A program made the position numbers and the translations under genes. Of a stretch of DNA of 23,085 nt, positions 15,830-22,162 are shown in pieces (positions within the stretch are counted from its first letter, which is position 1; each line of letters starts with the position of its first letter). The stretch spans positions 3,116 through 26,200 of the forward strand of contig DQHS01000009.1 of the NCBI GenBank assembly GCA_003524365.1, given 5' to 3'. Origin of the DNA: Cellvibrio sp. Lineage in GTDB: Bacteria > Pseudomonadota > Gammaproteobacteria > Pseudomonadales > Cellvibrionaceae. The notes under the pieces were generated by a model. That model made no database searches. It was given only the letters and a program-made list of their open reading frames with translations, and was not told the origin of the DNA.

Positions 15830-16387
15830 GTGACAGAGGAATTTGACGGAGACAAGCGAGCCGAGCGTACACGGTTAGCGTTACGCAACGCGTTTTTTGA
15901 ACTGGTGTTATCGCAGCCTTACAGTAGGATAAAAATTGCAGACATCATTGCCACGGCAGATGTGGGGCGCTCGACGTTTTATGAACATTACAAAAACAAA
16001 GACGATCTGCTCTATGCTAGTTTGCGCTGGCCGATGACTGTTTTGGCCTCTGCGATGTTACCCCCAGGCAAGGTGTTGGATGTACAGGGGATACTCGAGC
16101 ATTTTTGGCAGAACAGAAGTTTTGCTCGCCCTATACTGACAGGCAGTACACGTAAGCATGTCAGTCGTTGCCTTAGCCAGATACTTGTCGAGCAATTGCA
16201 CAACCTCTCTTCACCTTCACAAAATCGCTATGTCCCTGTATCCGCTATTGCTCAGGCGCTAGCCGCAACGCAACTCTCTTTATTGAGCGACTGGCTGACA
16301 GGTGTATATGCCACGACACCAGATAAACTTGCTCAACAGTTGATGCTTACCAGTCGAGCGATTGCTATTCCTGCTGTGGGATTATAA
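15830..16387 (+). CDS. TetR/AcrR family transcriptional regulator
   Basis: A protein of 185 residues from GTG 15830, with AGG 8 bases upstream. Residues about 8-58 form the TetR helix-turn-helix: RAERTRLALRNAFFELV, then IKIADIIATADVGRSTFYEH and YKNKDDLL, the near-universal YxHYxxKxxLL ending. The remaining 120 residues are the helical ligand-binding and dimer domain, too diverse to predict an effector. It is transcribed away from the membrane-protein gene, with a palindrome in between, so it most likely represses that gene and itself until a ligand binds. A degenerate sequence related to the dispersed repeat (TGTCGGCTCTTG at 16417) follows about 30 bases after the stop. Confidence 0.88.
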   Translation: MTEEFDGDKRAERTRLALRNAFFELVLSQPYSRIKIADIIATADVGRSTFYEHYKNKDDLLYASLRWPMTVLASAMLPPGKVLDVQGILEHFWQNRSFARPILTGSTRKHVSRCLSQILVEQLHNLSSPSQNRYVPVSAIAQALAATQLSLLSDWLTGVYATTPDKLAQQLMLTSRAIAIPAVGL

Positions 16388-16557
16388 TTTAAAGGGAAGC
16401 GTAAAATTTAATTGAGTGTCGGCTCTTGAACATTATGAGATGTAACCGACCTGCTTTATTTAGATGCGATATTGGTTTGCGGCAATTTTGTGCCGAAGTA
16501 GATAGTTTTTTACACTGATCCCAAATACATTCGTTAGAAACGGGCAGTGGAGATTTA

Positions 16558-16677
16558 ATGAAATTCATCTGTTTTTGCTATTACGATCCTAATATCGCTA
16601 ATGCTCTCTCGCCCAGCGAGATGGAGGCGCTATGCCCAGTATTTTTTTTACCTCCACAATCAAAAAACGCGGAATAA
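16558..16677 (+). pseudogene. YCII-family protein, truncated 5' remnant
   Basis: ATG 16558 has a good GGAG site 5 bases upstream and encodes MKFICFCYYDPNIANALSPS and then EMEALCP. This is the typical N-terminus of the YCII (DGPF) family, small alpha+beta barrel proteins of about 120 residues. After roughly 25 residues the similarity stops and the frame runs into unrelated sequence (stop at 16675-16677), overlapping the start of the DUF1905 gene in another frame. The rest of the YCII gene, including its catalytic-like His-Asp pair, is absent. The GAG ATG GAG GCG codons of the remnant now provide the ribosome-binding site of the next gene. The gap before it (16388-16557) holds no other gene that I can see. 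Confidence 0.6.
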
Positions 16678-17138
16678 ATCCTTATGTACTTGTTAGCGCT
16701 GAAGTAGCTACGCAACTAAAGGAAAACTGGCGCAAGCCCCTTCCCGTGTTGGTGCAAGTAAACAGTAAACCTGAACCGCCGTGGCCTATCAATATGATGC
16801 CTGCTGGTGACGGGAGTTTTTATTTATACTTGAGTGGTGAAGTGCTCAAAGCCTCCAACACACAGGTTGGCAGCGTTGTGGAAGTAAAGCTGCAATTTGA
16901 TGCAAATTATAAACCGGGGCCCGCTCATCCGATGCCCTCTTGGTTCAGTGAAGCTTTAGAGCAAAATCAACTTGCCAAGCAAGGTTGGGATGAACTCATT
17001 CCGAGCCTTCAAAAGGAAATATTACGCTACATGGATCGATTGAAATCAATTGAGGCGCAAACCCGTAATACGCAGCTGGCAATACATGTCTTGTCGGGCG
17101 GTAAAGGACGGTTTTTGGCACGAGCATGGAATGAATAA
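16632..17138 (+). CDS. DUF1905 / YdeI-OmpD-associated family protein
   Basis: A protein of 168 residues. ATG 16632 has GGAGG (16623-16627) 4 bases upstream. The first 90 residues match the DUF1905 barrel: PYVLVSAEVATQL, PLPVLVQVNSKP, MPAGDGSFYLYLSGEVLKAS, GSVVEVKLQFD. The second half resembles the helical domain of YdeI-type 'bacteriocin protection' proteins: PMPSWFSEALEQNQLAKQGW, LIPSLQKEILRYMDRLKSIE and TRNTQLAIHVLSGGKG. Function is only loosely defined in the family (a possible link to outer-membrane and peptide resistance). It probably shared a transcript with the YCII gene before that gene was truncated, and the GFA gene follows 42 bases behind. Confidence 0.75.
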   Translation: MPSIFFTSTIKKRGINPYVLVSAEVATQLKENWRKPLPVLVQVNSKPEPPWPINMMPAGDGSFYLYLSGEVLKASNTQVGSVVEVKLQFDANYKPGPAHPMPSWFSEALEQNQLAKQGWDELIPSLQKEILRYMDRLKSIEAQTRNTQLAIHVLSGGKGRFLARAWNE

Positions 17139-17180
17139 TCCGGGCTGCGACGCTGTACTTCATCACGGAGAAAATTAGAG

Positions 17181-17597
17181 ATGCTGAAAACATACAAAGG
17201 CAGCTGTCACTGCGGCGCAGTCCAGTTTGAATGCGACCTCGATTTGTCAGAAGGCACAAGTCGTTGTAATTGCTCGTTCTGCAGTAAAGCGCGGTTTTGG
17301 AAAGCCTTTGCCAAGGGCGACGCTTTCCGCCTGTTGCAGGGTTCCGAAAGTTTGTCAGACTACCAGTGGACATCACCAATAGAGTCTTCTCCGATACTTC
17401 ACCACTTCTTTTGCAAGCGCTGTGGTATTAGGCCCTTCTCTAGAGGCTGGCTGGAAGACTTTGGCGGAGAATTTCACGCCGTCTATCTTGCATGTCTGGA
17501 TAACGCTGAACAGGATATCGCCGCCGCTCCTGTTCAGTATCAAGATGGGCGCAACGATGATTATGGATCTTGTCCTGCAGAGACCAGGCACTTATGA
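17181..17597 (+). CDS. GFA family (glutathione-dependent formaldehyde-activating-like) protein
   Basis: A protein of 138 residues, full length for the family. Zinc-binding cysteines sit in the expected order: GSCHCGAVQFEC (Cys9, Cys11), SRCNCSFCSK (Cys29, Cys31, Cys34) and FFCKRCGIRPF (Cys78, Cys81; numbering approximate), and the C-terminus ends PAETRHL as in relatives. The founding member, Gfa, was reported to speed the joining of formaldehyde to glutathione, but many family members have unknown substrates, so this is a family call only. It follows the DUF1905 gene by 42 bases on the same strand and could be cotranscribed. A repeat copy begins about 20 bases after its stop codon. Confidence 0.85.
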   Translation: MLKTYKGSCHCGAVQFECDLDLSEGTSRCNCSFCSKARFWKAFAKGDAFRLLQGSESLSDYQWTSPIESSPILHHFFCKRCGIRPFSRGWLEDFGGEFHAVYLACLDNAEQDIAAAPVQYQDGRNDDYGSCPAETRHL

Positions 17598-17618
17598 AGT
17601 CTTTGTGTTATCACCAAT

Positions 17619-17635
17619 ATTTGCTCTTGGCCGAA
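17619..17635 (+). repeat. Dispersed intergenic repeat, copy after the GFA gene
   Basis: ATTTGCTCTTGGCCGAA shares CTCTTGGCCGAA exactly with the copy at 14942 and lies about 20 bases after the GFA stop, in the gene's orientation. Confidence 0.45.
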
Positions 17636-17744
17636 CTGCAAAGTTTGGCAATTCATTTCACGAAGTGCGCCCCACAACTAATTCAACCCACGCGTTAAAC
17701 TAGTAAGCACTACAGCACCAAGTTTTATTTTCAAGGAACTCACC

Positions 17745-18302
17745 ATGAAACGCTTTTTATCTATTTTACTGCTGGGACTCGCAGCAACTGCCGCTCATGC
17801 CCAAGTGGATTGGCCAATTGTGTTACAACTGAAATATTCCCCACTGGGCATTATTGATGCCGATGAAGATGAGTTTGATCATGACGACAGCCATTATGAA
17901 AAATACGATATGGATTTTGAGCGCAGTTTAGGGGCGAAATTAATTATTGCTCCCGTTTATGTTTCTGTTAACCGCAACGTCACCAACCTTGATGATCCCA
18001 TCCCCAATGCCATAGTCGAAACTGTGGCAATAGGATTTGGCGGCATTAACTACGATCAATTCGCTAATGATTCAGGCTTGTATTTAATGGGCGGTGTAGG
18101 TGTCGGCGCAGGAAGATTCAAATTCAAACAACCCGAGCTAAATGATTGGGAAACACTTGTTGAAGGCAATGCAGAAATTGGCCTGCGTATTCAAGAACAC
18201 CTGCTATTAGGTGTAGGCGTGGATTATCAACACTTTGGTGAACCAGGTGAAAGCAAAGCCAATTTATGGAATTTATATCTAGGAACAGGTTTGGTTTTCT
18301 AA
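17745..18302 (+). CDS. Small outer-membrane beta-barrel-like protein with signal peptide
   Basis: A protein of 185 residues; AAGGA (17733-17737) stands 7 bases before the ATG. The N-terminus MKRFLSILLLGLAATAAHAQ is a clear Sec signal peptide with cleavage after AHA (residue 19). The mature part shows alternating hydrophobic strands with glycine and aromatic residues (LYLMGGVGVGAGRFKF, EIGLRIQEHLLLGVGVDYQ) and ends in Phe after LYLGTGLVF, the usual terminal signature for the BAM machinery. Residues about 38-58 form an acidic stretch (DADEDEFDHDDSHYEKYD), perhaps a surface or periplasmic loop binding cations. No specific family is recognised. The following gene begins 1 base after the stop, so the two are cotranscribed and probably translationally coupled. 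Confidence 0.75.
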   Translation: MKRFLSILLLGLAATAAHAQVDWPIVLQLKYSPLGIIDADEDEFDHDDSHYEKYDMDFERSLGAKLIIAPVYVSVNRNVTNLDDPIPNAIVETVAIGFGGINYDQFANDSGLYLMGGVGVGAGRFKFKQPELNDWETLVEGNAEIGLRIQEHLLLGVGVDYQHFGEPGESKANLWNLYLGTGLVF

Positions 18303-18303
18303 C

Positions 18304-18876
18304 ATGACAAAACACATAGCTATTCCACTCAAAGACAGCTACAAACTTTTTAATCACGGCCCTGTCAGCATAGTCACCAGTGCTTACGGAAATCAGCGCA
18401 ATATCATGGCCGCCTCGTGGACAATGCCGGTGGATTTTTCACCGGCTAAAGTCGCAGTGGTTATCGATAAAAATACTTATACGCGCGAACTGGTCGATGC
18501 CAGCGGTGAATTTGCATTGCAATTTCCCATGCGCAAAATTGCAAAACTGACGTTAGATGTTGGCGATATATCTGGCCGCGATACGGATAAATTTTCACGT
18601 TACGATATAAAAACCTTTTCCGCCGTGAAGATTGCTGCACCTTTAATTGAAGACTGCATCGGTTGGCTGGAATGCAAAGTGATAAAACAAGGTGCAGAGT
18701 CGATGGATGTCATCATCGGCGAAGTGGTGACAGCCTATGCAGACGCCGAACAATTTATCGATGGCCGCTGGCATTTTTCCGCTGATCCACAAAAACGCAG
18801 CGTTCACTATATGGCCGGCGGAGAGTTTTATATGACGGGTGAAGTGTTTAAAACAGAAAGCAATTACTCCGAATAA
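18304..18876 (+). CDS. Flavin reductase-like (FMN-binding split barrel) protein
   Basis: A protein of 190 residues. Family features: HGPVSIVTSAYGNQRNIMAA near residues 17-36, SWTMPVDFSPAKVAVVIDKN (38-57) and SGEFALQFPMR (about 68-78), followed by GDISGRDTDKFSRY (about 87-101). These match the flavin reductase / DIM6-NTAB split-barrel group, which binds FMN and either reduces flavin with NAD(P)H or acts as a flavoprotein oxidoreductase. The substrate is unknown. It starts 1 base after the outer-membrane barrel gene, without a ribosome-binding site of its own that is strong, so coupling is likely. There is no obvious functional link between the two products. A hairpin follows at 18898. Confidence 0.82.
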   Translation: MTKHIAIPLKDSYKLFNHGPVSIVTSAYGNQRNIMAASWTMPVDFSPAKVAVVIDKNTYTRELVDASGEFALQFPMRKIAKLTLDVGDISGRDTDKFSRYDIKTFSAVKIAAPLIEDCIGWLECKVIKQGAESMDVIIGEVVTAYADAEQFIDGRWHFSADPQKRSVHYMAGGEFYMTGEVFKTESNYSE

Positions 18877-18897
18877 ATACGCAAACGCAAAGCCCGG

Positions 18898-18936
18898 TAT
18901 GTGCATTAGTGTTCTGTACTCACACCAATGCACATA
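18898..18936. terminator. Long hairpin between convergent genes (terminator candidate)
   Basis: TATGTGCATT (18898-18907) pairs with AATGCACATA (18927-18936). One mismatch further in, GTGT pairs with ACAC, giving a 15-level stem with a 9-base loop. It lies between the flavin reductase-like gene and the convergent VOC gene. No T-run follows on either strand. Confidence 0.5.
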
Positions 18937-18982
18937 GACTCCGTAGTTCCTGCACGAACAAAAGCTACAGATTTATAGAGTT

Positions 18983-19378
18983 CTACTCCATCGAATGAAA
19001 GCCAATCAAATTGCCTTCTGTATCCCGGGCAAGCGCACAAAAGCCATGTTCGCCAATAGCCATTTTTTCCTGAAATAGACTACCGCCAAATTCTACCGCT
19101 CGGGCAACTTGCACAGCACAATCCTCACAACCAAAATAGACCAGCGTACCACTACCACCTGACGCAAAGCCTTCCATTTTTACCAACATACCTCCCGCAC
19201 CATAGCTACTCATTGGAGCGTCTTTATCCATTGGGAAAAACCACATATCCATTTCCATTTCTGGAATAGGTGAAGGAATTTTTTCAAGTGTCACCTGAAG
19301 CACACTTTCATAAAACGCTTTTGCACGTGTCATGTCTTGTACATAAATCTCAAAATGAACAACCGGATTGCCTTTCAT
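18983..19378 (-). CDS. VOC (glyoxalase/bleomycin-resistance/dioxygenase) superfamily protein
   Basis: A protein of 131 residues. The start is ATG 19378, with AGGAG about 7 bases upstream; a GTG at 19384 would be too close to that site. It begins MKGNPVVHFEIYVQDMTRAK and continues AFYESVLQVTLEK, the typical first beta-alpha-beta module with His9 as a possible metal ligand. The end, EHGFCALARDTEGNLIGFHS, gives the second module. There Glu is not found at the usual C-terminal metal position (IGFHSME), so metal-dependent catalysis is uncertain. Such proteins serve as lyases, dioxygenases or ligand-binding proteins; the role here is unknown. It is a single gene on the minus strand between remnants. 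Confidence 0.8.
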   Translation of the reverse strand: MKGNPVVHFEIYVQDMTRAKAFYESVLQVTLEKIPSPIPEMEMDMWFFPMDKDAPMSSYGAGGMLVKMEGFASGGSGTLVYFGCEDCAVQVARAVEFGGSLFQEKMAIGEHGFCALARDTEGNLIGFHSME

Positions 19379-19593
19379 TGTCACTCTCCTGGATTTTTAT
19401 TTAGTTGAGGTTTAATTTGACCTTAGTGATAAATGGACGAGGGCCCAACAAGCTGCGCTACGACAAAATATCATCATGCGCGCAGGGGTTCAATTGACAC
19501 CATTGATTCAGTCGGCCGCATTCCGTTTTAAGTAAATTCTCGCTGTATGTAATAGTGGGATTAACTGCCTCACCATTAAATTATTCGTCTGTC

Positions 19594-20007
19594 GCTGCGG
19601 CAGGCGGAGTTTTGTATTTGATTGCCAGCGGCTTACCCGGTTTTGATGTCGCCAATGGTTTTGCCTCAAATGGCTACGGCGATCACTCGCCTGGTAGCTA
19701 TTCACTACAATCTGCCCTGATCGCCGAAGTCGTACTCACCGCATTTTTTCTGATTATTATTTTAGGTGCAACCGATAAACGTGCACCAGTCGGTTTTGCA
19801 CCTATCGCGATTGGATTGGCCCTCCCCTTGATTCACCTGATTAGCATTCCAGTTACCAATTCTGTAAATCCCGCGCGCAGTACTGGTGTGGCAATTTATG
19901 TGGGCGATTGGGCTGTCGCGCAACTCTGGGCATTTTGGGTAGCCCCAATTGTAGGCGCGGTTCTGGGTGCGGGGATTTATCGTTTTATTGGTGGTGAGAA
20001 AAAATAG
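19594..20007 (+). pseudogene. aqpZ: Aquaporin Z, 5'-truncated remnant
   Basis: From GTCGCTGCGGCA (19591 onwards) to the TAA at 20005-20007 the frame encodes the C-terminal 60 percent of a bacterial aquaporin Z: GVLYLIASGLPGFDVANGFA, SNGYGDHSPGSYSLQSAL, GATDKRAPVGFAPIAIGLAL, LIHLISIPVTNSVNPARSTG. Comparison with the remembered E. coli AqpZ (231 residues) shows about 90 N-terminal residues missing, including the first NPA box and helices 1-2. One residue is also deleted just before the second NPA (TNTSVNPAR in E. coli, TNSVNPAR here). A GTG at 19555 opens the frame, but the first codons are unrelated to aquaporins and no ribosome-binding site is seen, so a functional channel is not expected. 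The sequence from 19385 to 19590 holds nothing else recognisable. Confidence 0.85.
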
Positions 20008-20026
20008 TTTTTTATCTAAGCTACCT

Positions 20027-20063
20027 CTGCATTGAATCAGATCATGAGTCTGGCTCAATGCAG
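20027..20063 (+). terminator. Imperfect hairpin after the aquaporin remnant
   Basis: CTGCATTGAATCAGA (20027-20041) pairs with TCTGGCTCAATGCAG (20049-20063) with two mismatches in 15 and a 7-base loop, 20 bases after the aqpZ stop codon. No T-run follows. It is likely a leftover of the aqpZ transcription end. The rest of the gap to 20234 shows no gene. Confidence 0.4.
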
Positions 20064-20234
20064 AAAACTCAATCCAATAAATACCTTCTGTTTTAACCTC
20101 AGCAAAAAGGTAATCAAGGCCTCAATCAATTCCGAGTCTCATTCAGGAGCAGTAAATCCAATATCAATATTATGGATATCTTGTGGTTCCACATACAGCA
20201 CAGCAAATATTCAACACAGGATTGAAATTAAATT

Positions 20235-21035
20235 ATGACTAAAATAATCACTATAGGTTTAACGTATCTAGTATTTTTTCTCTGCCTAAGTGGCTGTGAA
20301 AGTAGTGACAATAAAGCAACAGAAAGTCCCAGCACTGATATTAGGGCTGAATTGGCTCAGCGAAAGACAAACCCTTATCTATCTTATGAACATAACCTCA
20401 GTATTCAGCTGGAAAAAGATGCGCTCGCCATTAAGTATAAAGCGCTCACCGACCATTGTGCCGCCGATAGAGATAACAACTGTACAATTCTGGAATCCGA
20501 GCTTTCATCGGGAAACTATAACTACGGCAAAATTAAAGTCAGAATTACACCCGCAGGCGTTGAGCAATTTCTAACACTTGCCGGCAACGGTGGAGAAATT
20601 ACAAGTGAGTCCACCAGTGTGGAGGATCTTTCAACACAAATTTTTGATACCGAAAAACGTATTAAATTATTACAGACCTATCAGACAGATTTACTTGAAT
20701 TGCAAAAGCAAGCCAAAGCGAATATAGATTCGCTAATTAAGGTCTCCCATGAAATCGCTAGTGTTCAATCACAGCTGGAAGATCTAAGCGGAAACAATCA
20801 GGCATTAATGCAGCGGGTAAACATGGATATTATCAATGTTCGATTATCCAGCTATAGCGAGAACTCTTTTTGGCAGCCAATTGCAGATTCACTGGATGAC
20901 TTCAAGTCAAATCTGGCAGAAGGTATTGCAGGTGCAATTACCGGCATTGCTTACCTTGTCCCTTGGACAATTGTATTGATACTAATGTTTATGATGACGA
21001 GATTTTTCTGGCGCAAGCTAAGGGCAAGGCCTTGA
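20235..21035 (+). CDS. DUF4349 lipoprotein with C-terminal membrane helix
   Basis: A protein of 266 residues. The N-terminus has a lipoprotein signal with lipobox LSGC (Cys21), followed by a polar linker, so the mature protein would be a periplasmic lipoprotein. Residues about 110-215 show the DUF4349 pattern: KIKVRITPAGVEQFLTLAG, ITSESTSVEDLSTQIFDTEK, LLELQKQAKANIDSLIKVSH and EIASVQSQLEDLSGNNQALM, with a coiled-coil heptad rhythm. Residues about 230-258 form one hydrophobic helix (GIAYLVPWTIVLILMFMMTR), ending in a basic tail. Two cysteines (about 76 and 83, in DHCAADRDNNCTIL) could form a disulfide. The function of the family is unknown; related proteins contain the same coiled coil and membrane anchor. 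There is a strong terminator 33 bases after the stop. Confidence 0.85.
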   Translation: MTKIITIGLTYLVFFLCLSGCESSDNKATESPSTDIRAELAQRKTNPYLSYEHNLSIQLEKDALAIKYKALTDHCAADRDNNCTILESELSSGNYNYGKIKVRITPAGVEQFLTLAGNGGEITSESTSVEDLSTQIFDTEKRIKLLQTYQTDLLELQKQAKANIDSLIKVSHEIASVQSQLEDLSGNNQALMQRVNMDIINVRLSSYSENSFWQPIADSLDDFKSNLAEGIAGAITGIAYLVPWTIVLILMFMMTRFFWRKLRARP

Positions 21036-21067
21036 GCGAAGAGATAACTGTCGCTTAGCTGGGAAGC

Positions 21068-21098
21068 AAAAGCAGCTACGCAAAGTAGCTGCTTTTTA
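21068..21098 (+). terminator. Rho-independent terminator of the DUF4349 gene
   Basis: AGCAGCTAC (21071-21079) and GTAGCTGCT (21085-21093) pair perfectly around the loop GCAAA, extended by A/T pairs, and the right arm runs straight into TTTTT. This is a textbook intrinsic terminator on the plus strand. Confidence 0.9.
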
Positions 21099-21108
21099 AT
21101 GTTTAGAT

Positions 21109-21139
21109 AAATAAAAAAGACCCGTTCGATGAACGGGTC
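21109..21139 (-). terminator. Rho-independent terminator of the ATP-grasp/alpha-E operon
   Basis: GACCCGTTC (21119-21127) and GAACGGGTC (21131-21139) form a 9-bp stem with loop GAT. Read on the minus strand the hairpin is followed by TTTTTTAT. It stands 45 bases after the alpha-E stop and back to back with the plus-strand terminator. Confidence 0.88.
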
Positions 21140-21184
21140 AGAAGTCTCAGAGAGACAACACGCAAGAGCATTCAATAAAACGGG

Positions 21185-22159
21185 TTACGCCGATTTTTGT
21201 TCCTGTGACTGCGCCATAACGACAGGTAGGAACCAGGTTTCGGCGATATTGAAATGCAGGTTACCGATTTCCAATTGCAACTCATCAATATATTCATGCA
21301 AACCGGATTTTAATAATTCATCCAAATCTGCTTCATCCAATTTATGTTGGATACTAACAATAGAAGCCAACACTTTTTCGCTGTTCGGCAATGCCCACAA
21401 ACATTGCTCCAATTGTTTTAAACAGTGAGAAACGGCGCGCGGGAAATCATCGTTCTGCAGTAAGAAGGTCACTACTGCGCTGGCGTTCACGCGATCGCGC
21501 ACGTGTTGGCGATACATTTGATAAGCGCTGAGCGAGCGCAATACGCTCATCCACAAAATATTGTCGTAAGGCTCCAGTACCTCGCTGCCACCCGCTGATA
21601 AGTGCGGCAACAAATTTACCAAACCCGCATCCACGATGCGTGTACTCATATCGGCGCGTTCAAGATTGCGCCCGATGCGCAGCAAATCATAAGCATTGTT
21701 ATGGCTCATGCAGCCAGCGAGCAAACCAGAGAATTGCTGCACACTGCTGATCACATGCAGCAAAATAATACTGCGGTCGCGGCGTGAACCTACTTTCTCA
21801 ACACGGTCACGAATGTAATGGTACAGATCGTTAATTAATTCCCACGCCTCCATCGGCATGGTCTCGCGAGTGATACGCGAATTTTCGCGTGCAAAACTGA
21901 GCGAGTTAATTAATGACGCCGGATTTTTTTTATCCGCCAGAATAAAATTGACTACAGTTTTCTCGTCGGCAAGTTGGGTATCGCGCTCAAAATAATTACC
22001 CGTACCGCTGATATCAATCAACGAACCCCAACCGACGCGCACACCGGCGGGTAAATCCAGTAATAAATTCGAATTAACGTTCACAAGGCGCGCGATGTTT
22101 TCGCTGCGCTCCATATAACGACCTAACCAATAAATTCGTTCAGCTACGCGGGACAACAT
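21185..22159 (-). CDS. Alpha-E domain protein
   Basis: A protein of 324 residues beginning MLSRVAERIYWLGRYMERSE, the signature opening of alpha-E proteins; compare LPSRVVENLFWMGRYAERAE in the fused protein at 4309. Other family stretches are RENSRITRETMPMEAWELIN, HNNAYDLLRIGRNLERADMS and EPYDNILWMSVLRSLSAYQM. It is an all-helical cytosolic protein that works with the ATP-grasp partner encoded just before it; what it does within the complex is not established. GGAGG (22168-22172 on the minus strand) lies 8 bases before the ATG, inside the end of the upstream gene, and only 3 bases separate stop and start, so the pair is translationally linked. A terminator follows at once, so no transglutaminase gene comes behind it here. 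Confidence 0.92.
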   Translation of the reverse strand: MLSRVAERIYWLGRYMERSENIARLVNVNSNLLLDLPAGVRVGWGSLIDISGTGNYFERDTQLADEKTVVNFILADKKNPASLINSLSFARENSRITRETMPMEAWELINDLYHYIRDRVEKVGSRRDRSIILLHVISSVQQFSGLLAGCMSHNNAYDLLRIGRNLERADMSTRIVDAGLVNLLPHLSAGGSEVLEPYDNILWMSVLRSLSAYQMYRQHVRDRVNASAVVTFLLQNDDFPRAVSHCLKQLEQCLWALPNSEKVLASIVSIQHKLDEADLDELLKSGLHEYIDELQLEIGNLHFNIAETWFLPVVMAQSQEQKSA

Positions 22160-22162
22160 GAC

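Noticed and set aside
17181..17597. Frameshift in the GFA-family gene, suspected from a second long overlapping frame at 17422-17703
   Set aside because: The main frame contains all cysteine motifs and ends with the family-typical PAETRHL, so it is full length; the overlapping frame is a shadow.
8587..17700. A chromosomal integron cassette array
   Set aside because: Single genes with intervening repeats recall an integron, and AACAAG words occur at 15752 and 19448. But no paired R/L core sites (GTTRRRY with matching RYYYAAC) or long imperfect attC palindromes were found, no integrase is present, and genes lie on both strands.
20032..20238. A 68-codon open frame between the aqpZ remnant and the DUF4349 gene
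   Set aside because: It starts with TTG inside a hairpin, has no ribosome-binding site, overlaps the next gene's start, and has no protein-like pattern.
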